Positions 1-5,864 of a DNA stretch of 12,606 nucleotides are shown in pieces. How positions within the stretch are numbered: the first letter of the stretch is position 1; each line of letters begins with the position of its first letter. The position numbers were made by a program, and so were the translations under genes. The DNA is taken from positions 1-12,606 of the forward strand of contig JAOAGX010000033.1 in NCBI GenBank assembly GCA_026415535.1, read 5' to 3'. The notes beneath the pieces were generated by a model. That model did not search any database. It saw nothing but the letters and a program-made list of their open reading frames with translations, and had not been told where the DNA came from. Source of the DNA: Armatimonadota bacterium. Its GTDB lineage: Bacteria; Armatimonadota; UBA5829.

Positions 1-797
1 AGTTTATGGTGATGCCGGTAGGGGCGTCCAGCTGGGCCGAGGCGCTGCGCATGTGTGCGGAAGTTTACCACAACTTGGCCAAGGTCCTCAAGGCTCGCAA
101 GCTATCGACCTCTATCGGTGGCGAAGGCGGGTTCGCACCCCACCTCAATACCTCTGAAGAAGCAATCGAATGCATCCTAGAAGCCGTTGATAAGGCTGGT
201 TATCGTACGCCCGAGCAGTTTATGATAGCGCTCGATCCTGCAGCAAGCGAGATGTACAAGGACGGCAAGTATGTCTTCGAAGGAGAGGGCGTCACGCGCA
301 CAACCGAGGAGATGGTGGATTACTACGAGGGACTAGTCAACAAGTTCCCAATCATATCAATAGAAGACGGGATGGCCGAGGACGACTGGGAAGGCTTCAG
401 AATGCTTACCGAGCGCATCGGTAAGCGAGTCCAAATAGTTGGCGACGACCTTTACGTGACGAACACCGAGCGTGTCCGAAAAGGCATTCAGATGGGTGCT
501 TCCAATTCGGTCTTGATCAAACTTAACCAAATCGGTACGCTAACAGAAACCCTCGATACAATCGAAATGGCGAAGCGCTCGGGTTGGACTGCGGTTGTGA
601 GTCACCGGTCGGGAGAAACCGAGGATACGACTATTGCCGATCTGGTAGTAGCCACCAATGCAGGCCAGATCAAAACCGGCGCTCCGGCAAGAAGCGAGCG
701 TGTGGCAAAGTATAACCAGCTTCTCAGAATCGAAGAGGATTTGGGCGACGCGGCTAGGTATCCGGGTATTGCCGCGTTCTACAATATAAGGCGATAG
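1..797 (+). CDS. eno: Enolase (phosphopyruvate hydratase), 5'-truncated by window edge
   Basis: Interconverts 2-phosphoglycerate and phosphoenolpyruvate in cytoplasmic glycolysis/gluconeogenesis. The reading frame is open to the left edge: the codon before ATG 6 is Phe, giving the family string FMVMPVGA, so the ATG at 6 is internal. About 265 residues remain of a family length near 430, so roughly the N-terminal 160 are missing. Counting from that Met, the metal ligands are D77 (FMIALDPAAS), E120 (SIEDGMAEDDW) and D147 (VGDDLYVTN). The catalytic lysine is K172 (VLIKLNQIGTLTETL), the active-site His is H200 (VVSHRSGETEDTT) and the substrate Lys is K223 (GQIKTGAPARS). All are intact, so this is a normal enzyme up to its natural C terminus. 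No same-strand partner follows closely; the next gene starts about 180 bases later, beyond inverted repeats. Identification is very secure. Confidence 0.97.
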   Translation, partial: FMVMPVGASSWAEALRMCAEVYHNLAKVLKARKLSTSIGGEGGFAPHLNTSEEAIECILEAVDKAGYRTPEQFMIALDPAASEMYKDGKYVFEGEGVTRTTEEMVDYYEGLVNKFPIISIEDGMAEDDWEGFRMLTERIGKRVQIVGDDLYVTNTERVRKGIQMGASNSVLIKLNQIGTLTETLDTIEMAKRSGWTAVVSHRSGETEDTTIADLVVATNAGQIKTGAPARSERVAKYNQLLRIEEDLGDAARYPGIAAFYNIRR

Positions 798-810
798 CCC
801 TGAGATTGTC

Positions 811-920
811 GGAAGGAGGGGTTATACGAACGATAGTATCCGTGACACCCCTCCTGAACCCCTTCTGAAAGGAGAGGAAGGCCTCTTCCTTTCCTCTCAG
901 GAGGGTGTTCTGAAGGAGGT
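811..920. repeat. Purine-rich intergenic inverted repeats downstream of enolase
   Basis: Two imperfectly related inverted repeats lie between enolase and the oxidoreductase. The first pairs AGGAGGGGT (814-822) with ACCCCTCCT (847-855) around a 24-base loop. The second pairs GAGAGGAA (872-879) with TTCCTCTC (891-898), or alternatively AGGAAG (875-880) with CTTCCT (885-890). CTGAAAGGAG-like words recur at about 865 and 910. The first hairpin could end the enolase transcript but lacks a T-run. The pattern looks like a decayed dispersed intergenic element rather than a designed terminator (inference). Confidence 0.5.
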
Positions 921-980
921 CGAATGGAGGGCTGGGATGAGGTTTGCCGCTAAACGAAACACGCTGAAAGGACCAATATC

Positions 981-2357
981 GTGACCAACACCAGCAACAC
1001 CCGACGCCGATACGCCATCGTGGGCGTTGGCGGAAGATCCGGTATGTATCGTCGCGCAATCGGGGGCGAGTACGCCCAACACTGCGTAATAGTCGGCTTC
1101 TGTGATACCAATCTTGGCAGACTCAGGCTTGCGCAGGCGGAGTCGAAAGAACTTACCGGTTCGGAACCACCGATTTATGATGTGAAGGCGGATCCGAACG
1201 CATTCGACCAGATGATCGCGGAGACTAGGCCCGACGAGGTAATCGTCACAACCATAGATCGATACCACAGCGATTACATTGTTCGGGCGATGGAACTAGG
1301 CTGCGATGTAACTACCGAAAAGCCGATGACGATCGATGCCGAGCGTTGCCGCGCCATTATAGACACCCAGCGGAAAACCGGTAGAACGTGCCGTGTAACT
1401 TTCAATTATCGCTACTCTCCGACGCGCACACAGGTTAAGGACCTCCTTATGAAGGGCACTATCGGAGATGTGCTCTCAGTGGATTTCCACTGGATGCTTA
1501 ACACTCGCCACGGAGCCGACTACTTCCGCCGCTGGCACTCTAACAAGGCTAACTCTGGCGGACTGATGGTTCATAAGGCGACACATCACTTCGATCTGGT
1601 CAACTGGTGGCTCTCGGACGTACCCGTAAGCGTGATCGGCGTTGGGAAGCGCGAGTTCTATACGCCGGAGATGGCGGTGCGAATGGGCCTTTCCAGCCAT
1701 CACGAACGCTGCCTTACGTGTCCCGAAGGCGATAAGTGCGGATTCAAGATTGATCTGACCTCCGGTGGTTTCAAAACTTTATACCTGGATAACGAGGAGT
1801 TCGACGGTTACTATCGTGACCGTTGCGTGTTCAGGCCAGACATCGATATCGAAGATACGATGAACGTGATCGTTACCTACTCCCAGAACACAACGCTGTG
1901 CTATTCGCTAAACGCCTTCAGTGCTTGGGAGGGGTACACAATTTGCTTTAACGGTACTAAAGGTCGGTTGGAACACACAGCGCAGGAGAGTGTGTATATC
2001 TCAGGCGACGGCACCGTTCCCGGCGCGATCAAGAAAGAGGGGACTTGGATTCGAATATTTCCGCTGCGCGAACCGGCTTATCAGGTGGATCTGTGGACAG
2101 GCGAGGGCGGTCACGGTGGCGGAGACCCCGTGCTGCTTGCGGACATATTCGCTCCTGAGAAAAAGCCCGATCCGTATAAACGAGCTGCAGACCAGCGTTC
2201 GGGCGCGTACTCGATCCTAATAGGAGCAGCGGCCAACATTTCGTTTGAAACCGGACAGCCGGTGAGAATTGACGAGTTGGTACCGGGCCTCGAGGCGCCT
2301 GATTATCCGGAGATGCCTTCTCACTCGGACCCGCTGCCGATGCCGCCAAAAGCCTGA
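981..2357 (+). CDS. Gfo/Idh/MocA-family NAD(P)-dependent oxidoreductase
   Basis: Predicted cytoplasmic dehydrogenase of 458 residues acting on a sugar, inositol or related polyol; the substrate is not deducible. The N-terminal Rossmann fold shows YAIVGVGGRSGMY (11-23), followed by strands ending in GFCD. The family EKP motif is at 113-115 (TTEKPMTID). The second-domain catalytic region is GGLMVHKATHHFD (193-205), with K199, H202 and D205 in expected places. The end carries the GGHGGGD and AAANISFETGQPV segments typical of this subfamily. A Cys cluster, C244-x2-C247-x5-C253, sits in the C-terminal domain. The GTG start is chosen because GAAAGGA lies about 9 bases upstream and the Rossmann fold begins 10 residues later. 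The gene stands alone on its strand and converges on the methyltransferase gene ending at 2441. The family is certain; the reaction is unknown. Confidence 0.92.
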   Translation: MTNTSNTRRRYAIVGVGGRSGMYRRAIGGEYAQHCVIVGFCDTNLGRLRLAQAESKELTGSEPPIYDVKADPNAFDQMIAETRPDEVIVTTIDRYHSDYIVRAMELGCDVTTEKPMTIDAERCRAIIDTQRKTGRTCRVTFNYRYSPTRTQVKDLLMKGTIGDVLSVDFHWMLNTRHGADYFRRWHSNKANSGGLMVHKATHHFDLVNWWLSDVPVSVIGVGKREFYTPEMAVRMGLSSHHERCLTCPEGDKCGFKIDLTSGGFKTLYLDNEEFDGYYRDRCVFRPDIDIEDTMNVIVTYSQNTTLCYSLNAFSAWEGYTICFNGTKGRLEHTAQESVYISGDGTVPGAIKKEGTWIRIFPLREPAYQVDLWTGEGGHGGGDPVLLADIFAPEKKPDPYKRAADQRSGAYSILIGAAANISFETGQPVRIDELVPGLEAPDYPEMPSHSDPLPMPPKA

Positions 2358-2424
2358 TAGGATTATCCACTAGCTTTGGGGCTGAAAGCCGTCCGCGAAG
2401 GCGGATCGCGATAACTCCGAGAGT

Positions 2425-2449
2425 CACCGGTAGTCATCTACTACCGGTG
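2425..2449. terminator. Perfect hairpin overlapping the methyltransferase stop codon
   Basis: CACCGGTAGT (2425-2434) pairs perfectly with ACTACCGGTG (2440-2449) around a 5-base loop. It lies in the 80-base gap between two convergent genes, and its right arm includes the last codons and TAG stop of the minus-strand methyltransferase. It is strong and symmetric but has no T-run on either strand, so a terminator role, or mRNA 3'-end protection, is an inference. A weaker hairpin, TCCGC-GAAG-GCGGA, lies at 2392-2405. Confidence 0.45.
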
Positions 2450-3535
2450 CAACACGTAGGCATAAATGCTTTGCCACTGACGCTTCGCCCGGCGTGTGTG
2501 GATTCGGTCTTTATGGATCCGCTCGATGATAAGGCCCGCGTCGCCAATGAAAGATTCGAGGCGGGCTATTGCTTTTGGACCAGCGTTGGACGAGTATCCG
2601 ACAATAACCCACCCTGTGTTTTTTAAATGGTCGAGGCTAGATTCGAGAAACGCTTTGATTGTCGCCTGTCGTTCATCGTTTAGTGCAAGCTCGGCCCGAG
2701 TTCTTGCCGGCGCCACCACCCAAGGAGCATTGAAGATAACTAAGTCGAATTTTTGACCGGCGACCGGCTCGAACAGATTGCCGACATGTGTCTTCAGAGA
2801 TTCTATTGGTCCAGCTTTGCCATCGGCGGATAGACGTCGCCAGTTGAAACGAGTCGTAGCAACGGCCTCGGGCAGGATGTCGGTTGCGGTTAATCTTGGG
2901 TGCTTGCTGGCAAGCAGTTGCCACGCAGCGACGGTCAGCACTCCTGAGCCGCAGCCGAGATCCAGAACCTCGGGCGAGTCGCCTAGGTTCGGCTCACAAC
3001 CCTTGATTGCCTCGCAAACGAGATCTATTGTTTCTTGCGATTGAGGAGCCAGAACCTCCGGATGCGTTACTACGCTTGCTCCGATCGCTCGCACATAGCA
3101 TTCATTGGCTGGTATTCCAAGCAGTCGTTCGGCTTCGTCAACAGGCAAGAGCGTAGGAGTGTCTTTGGGCAGCGACTCTTCTCCCAGAAACCCAGCGACC
3201 TCAATCGGTTCGAAACCAAGTTGTGGTAGGCAATCTAGTGTTGTGAGCAGGCGCAACCTAAGATTTCGGGCGCTGAGCTTGCGTTCTCTTGCGTCGGCAG
3301 CTTCGGATAGAAGCTCATTCTCGCGTCTGAGCAAATAGTCACGCACTGCAAAGATTCCCGGCAGCTCGCCAGTGATTATCAGACTACCCCCTCGTTTGAC
3401 GAACCTGGCGAGCTGGTTTAGGCTATCGCCTTCGGCATTTACTCGGCGCATTGGGCCGCGTGAGGACACATCTGCGAATTTGCCTGGCAAGAACGCTTTC
3501 CCTAATTGGCTGACTTGGACGTATTTACCGGTCAT
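2441..3535 (-). CDS. Class I SAM-dependent methyltransferase, HemK/PrmC/RsmC-like
   Basis: Predicted methyltransferase of 364 residues. The C-terminal half is a class I SAM fold: motif I LDLGCGSGV (about 191-199), the acidic residue after strand 2 in TATDILPEA (D219), and motif IV FNAPW (about 268-272). Motif IV resembles the (N/D)PP(Y/W) motif of enzymes methylating glutamine or nucleic-acid amino groups, but Ala replaces the first Pro. The segment LAPQSQETIDLV just before motif I resembles the PRPETE region of PrmC. I do not recognise the N-terminal 150 residues; they may be a substrate-recognition domain. I chose ATG 3535 because CGGAG lies about 10 bases upstream. An in-frame ATG at 3595 would add 20 residues but has no ribosome-binding site and sits 9 bases past the preceding stop. 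It is probably co-transcribed with the exported TPR protein upstream. The target is unknown. Confidence 0.8.
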   Translation of the reverse strand: MTGKYVQVSQLGKAFLPGKFADVSSRGPMRRVNAEGDSLNQLARFVKRGGSLIITGELPGIFAVRDYLLRRENELLSEAADARERKLSARNLRLRLLTTLDCLPQLGFEPIEVAGFLGEESLPKDTPTLLPVDEAERLLGIPANECYVRAIGASVVTHPEVLAPQSQETIDLVCEAIKGCEPNLGDSPEVLDLGCGSGVLTVAAWQLLASKHPRLTATDILPEAVATTRFNWRRLSADGKAGPIESLKTHVGNLFEPVAGQKFDLVIFNAPWVVAPARTRAELALNDERQATIKAFLESSLDHLKNTGWVIVGYSSNAGPKAIARLESFIGDAGLIIERIHKDRIHTRRAKRQWQSIYAYVLHR

Positions 3536-3604
3536 CAGCTTGCTCCGGCGGCCAGTATGTTGCAATTTGCAACTGCCGAAGAGTAGTGATGGCAAGCCGT
3601 TAGG

Positions 3605-5086
3605 CTAGTTTTTACCTTTGGCAGCAGATTCGAGCTGACGGATTTCTTCCATTGCGCGCCTAGCGTCTTTGTGGTCTGGTTTTACTTCTAGGATCGGTTC
3701 CAAAAACTTCCTGGCGTAATCGATGTTGCCCAGCAGAATAGCAAGGCGTGCGAGCACGTAATTGCCTTCAATACTGGGGATGAAAAGGCGGAACGAATAG
3801 TCTTGCTGTTTTAGGAGGCGCGCCATTAGGAATACCTGGATTTCAGAATCCAAACGCTCGGAGTTTTCGCGTTCGAGCCACGCCAGGTTAAGACGAGCGT
3901 TTACATCAGCCGGGTTCATCTGCAAGGCTCGGCGGAGTTTGACTATCGCATCGCGCCACTTCTTTTCTTGTGCCAGTTTTTCGGCTTGGGAGACTAGTTT
4001 TTTCGCCTCACCGCTTGTAATGCCGTCTCTAATGTCTTGTGGCACATAGGTCATCAACGTTTTCTTGAAATCAACGCCGGTTACTTTCTTGATCGCGGCA
4101 CAAATGGCATCGGTATCGGCATCAGGACTATGTTTGATCTCGCTCACAATTTTGGCTAATCTCTTATCGCGATTGCCCCCGATCAGGCCGGAAACAGCTT
4201 CGATTGCGTACTGTGTCTGGGCGACTTCAAGTTGGGGATCAATGTAAGGATCGGTTTGGTTCTGGAACGCGGTTTGTGGCCAGGCAATGAGATTGATTTT
4301 ATCTCTCAACTTCTTTGCGACGGGGCCGGGTGAGAAGAGCTCGGATGCAAGGCTTGCCAACTTCGGATCAGCTTTGGTAAGCAGCCGAATGGTAACCCAA
4401 CCACTAACTCCCTCGATAAACCAGCGTGTGAACGGATGGTAGATGTTAAGCTTTTCTGAAAGGGCCCATATGACTGTCTCGCGAATCGGCGCTGCTATCA
4501 TTGACTGGGTCGAGCCGAGTAGGTTAATTGCGGTTTCTACCAATTTCTTTTCTGACCTGATCGAGCCGTCGGCGTTGACAAAGACGGGGAAGTAACTTCG
4601 CTTGATGCGGTCGGTGTCAACTCGTTCAAGGTCTAGGTATATGCTAAACTCGTCGGAATCGCGATCGTGCCGAACTTTGATCACACCTGCGTCCACGCCG
4701 CCAGTCGAAACGGCATCAGCTGTTGAAATGATGCGGAAGTTGGAGAAGCAGCCGACTAGTGCCTCCGACTTCTGCTTGTATGCAGCGAGGCGCGTTCTGG
4801 TAGCTTCCTGGACTTCCTCGGCCCCCAAAAGATCGGCAATATCCTTTGCCAGCTCCTCATAGTTGTTCAGCAGTTCTACGATACGTCGGTGTATTTCGAT
4901 TGAGGGGAGTATGGATTTGTTCGCGACTTCCAATATTCTCTTGGCCTGGGCCTCGTTCGCGGGAGGGTACGAAATCGTGATTCCATCGGTTGACAATTTT
5001 TTGAGGCTTTCCTCAGCAGCGCATATGCCTGCCAATGCCAAAAGAGCGGCCGTCGCGAAAACAATACTAGTTAATCGGTTAGACAT
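3605..5086 (-). CDS. Exported protein with degenerate peptidase-MA-like region and C-terminal TPRs
   Basis: Secreted or periplasmic protein of 493 residues. The signal peptide is MSNRLTSIVFATAALLALAG with probable cleavage after ICAA; it lacks a proper lipobox, so it is unlikely to be a lipoprotein. The middle resembles gluzincin peptidase-MA-like proteins: FTRWFIEGVSGWV (about 219-231) matches the P-x-W-x-x-EG-x-x segment that supplies the third zinc ligand. It is followed by a Y-x-x-A helix (QYAIEAVSGLIGG) and a repetitive helical stretch ending in GVDFKKTL. The preceding helix, where HExxH should be, reads IRETVIWAL, so the zinc histidines are missing. About 378-490 form TPR-like helices (KWRDAIVKLRRALQMNPAD, DYARKFLEPILEVKPDHKDA). 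The start at 5086 has GGGAGGGA about 8 bases upstream and begins at the signal peptide; the longer frame to 5152 adds 22 unlikely residues. Fold assignment is tentative. Confidence 0.75.
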   Translation of the reverse strand: MSNRLTSIVFATAALLALAGICAAEESLKKLSTDGITISYPPANEAQAKRILEVANKSILPSIEIHRRIVELLNNYEELAKDIADLLGAEEVQEATRTRLAAYKQKSEALVGCFSNFRIISTADAVSTGGVDAGVIKVRHDRDSDEFSIYLDLERVDTDRIKRSYFPVFVNADGSIRSEKKLVETAINLLGSTQSMIAAPIRETVIWALSEKLNIYHPFTRWFIEGVSGWVTIRLLTKADPKLASLASELFSPGPVAKKLRDKINLIAWPQTAFQNQTDPYIDPQLEVAQTQYAIEAVSGLIGGNRDKRLAKIVSEIKHSPDADTDAICAAIKKVTGVDFKKTLMTYVPQDIRDGITSGEAKKLVSQAEKLAQEKKWRDAIVKLRRALQMNPADVNARLNLAWLERENSERLDSEIQVFLMARLLKQQDYSFRLFIPSIEGNYVLARLAILLGNIDYARKFLEPILEVKPDHKDARRAMEEIRQLESAAKGKN

Positions 5087-5125
5087 ACTGTCCCTCCCGT
5101 GCCTAAAAGACGAATTTCGAGAACT

Positions 5126-5154
5126 AGTATATACCGTTAGCACGACGGACACCA
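5126..5154 (-). promoter_or_regulatory. Candidate promoter for the exported TPR protein/methyltransferase pair
   Basis: On the minus strand TATACT (5126-5131) is one base from the -10 consensus and lies about 40 bases before the start codon. The hexamer 17 bases upstream, TGGTGT (5149-5154), is a poor -35. The -10 is the stronger half of the call. Confidence 0.35.
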
Positions 5155-5330
5155 GGGAGGGGAAGACTATCGTGGCGGATCGACTTTGCGGGCGCAGTTT
5201 TTTTACTTCGTTCTCTACGAATCCTGGGGCTTTGCGCGAACCTTCAAGATGCTCTGTGTTCCAGAACCTCCGGTGTTTTAGGAACTAGCTCTCCAAAGCG
5301 TCGACTAGTTTCAAAGGCTGCGGGCTATGC

Positions 5331-5394
5331 ATCACTTCAAAAATCTCTGTTGTCGTAACTCTGCCGTTACGACAAGACACGACCTCGAAGTGAT
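5331..5394. repeat. Nested inverted repeat (two stacked stems)
   Basis: The outer arms ATCACTTC (5331-5338) and GAAGTGAT (5387-5394) are perfect 8-bp complements. Inside them TTGTCGTAAC (5350-5359) and GTTACGACAA (5366-5375) form a perfect 10-bp stem with the 6-base loop TCTGCC. The whole could be a two-tier hairpin in DNA or RNA, a small mobile-element remnant, or a structured leader. It has no adjacent T-run, so it is not an ordinary terminator. Confidence 0.6.
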
Positions 5395-5435
5395 TAGGCG
5401 TTCGTCGGCTGAACAAGAAAACCGTAAAAGCGCAC

Positions 5436-5533
5436 TTATCGCAGCGGCCTATTGCACAACCTATCGAACAGCCTATTATCCAGCCTATCGTACAACCTAT
5501 CGCAACTAGCTATCGCGGCAACCTATCGTAGCA
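5436..5533. repeat. Degenerate 12-bp tandem repeat array
   Basis: About eight head-to-tail copies of a unit close to CCTATCGNACAA. Clear units begin at 5448, 5460, 5472, 5484, 5496 and 5522, with one 14-base spacing around 5508. The period is a multiple of three, so the plus strand translates to a repeating Tyr-Arg-Thr-like pattern, but there is no sign that it is translated. Confidence 0.75.
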
Positions 5534-5785
5534 CGTCATCTTAACACGTCATCCTCGTATGAGAGTTAATGTCCGGTTGCTGTTTGCTGTGCCAGTTGAC
5601 TGGAGCATAGGCTCCTGAGCAAAAACCGTCATCCTGAGCGAAGCGAAGGATCTCAACGCAATGTCCTAATCCACCAAACGCACGAGATTCTTCGCTGCGC
5701 TCAGAATGACATGTTATGGAATCAGAATGACACGTTATGATCAGAATGACGTCTCCCCGTCATCCTGAGCGAAGCGAAGGATCTA
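5532..5785. repeat. Cluster of dispersed GAGCGAAGCGAAGGATCT-type repeats
   Basis: Two identical 28-bp direct copies occupy 5626-5653 and 5757-5784 (core CTGAGCGAAGCGAAGGATCT). An inverted copy at 5684-5710 matches the first over 24 of 27 positions, so 5628-5710 can fold into a long stem with a 29-base loop. Partial pieces surround them: CACGTCATC at 5532 and 5545, and the inverted end TCAGAATGAC at 5701, 5722 and 5741 in roughly 20-base steps with ACAYGTTATG between. From general knowledge, very similar sequences recur between genes in many unrelated bacterial genomes. This is a non-coding, probably mobile or repair-spread element of the REP/MITE kind (inference). Confidence 0.85.
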
Positions 5786-5864
5786 CAAATCCGGAAATGA
5801 CATGAGACACAGCAGGAGCCAGATGCAAAAGACCCTTTGAGAAAGCCGCTGCTCAGTAGCGAGC

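Larger units (their letters stand above)
5155..5864. other. Gene-free repeat-rich spacer
   Basis: About 700 bases between two minus-strand genes in which I find no credible coding region. From left to right it holds unstructured sequence (5155-5330), a nested inverted repeat (5331-5394), a 12-bp tandem array (about 5436-5533), then a cluster of dispersed-repeat copies (5532-5785), and about 80 bases with nothing evident before the aminotransferase stop. A 60-codon plus-strand frame (5327-5509) crosses the first two repeats, has no convincing ribosome-binding site, and encodes mostly the translated tandem repeat, so I do not call it. Confidence 0.75.

Noticed and set aside
2029..2427. Minus-strand 132-codon frame opposite the oxidoreductase
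   Set aside because: Antisense to a clearly conserved C-terminal domain; composition is low-complexity and no domain is visible.
4863..5288. Plus-strand 141-codon frame across the start of the exported TPR protein
   Set aside because: It overlaps the signal-peptide gene on the opposite strand, has no family features and no ribosome-binding site.
5327..5509. Sixty-codon plus-strand open frame in the repeat spacer
   Set aside because: No convincing ribosome-binding site; it starts next to the nested inverted repeat and its second half is just the translated 12-bp tandem array.
5448..5533. CRISPR array
   Set aside because: Units are 12 bases, head-to-tail with no unique spacers, and no cas genes are nearby.
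5628..5710. Intrinsic terminator or tRNA-like structure formed by the inverted repeat pair
   Set aside because: The stem belongs to a dispersed repeat with copies nearby, there is no T-run, and no tRNA arms or CCA end can be drawn.
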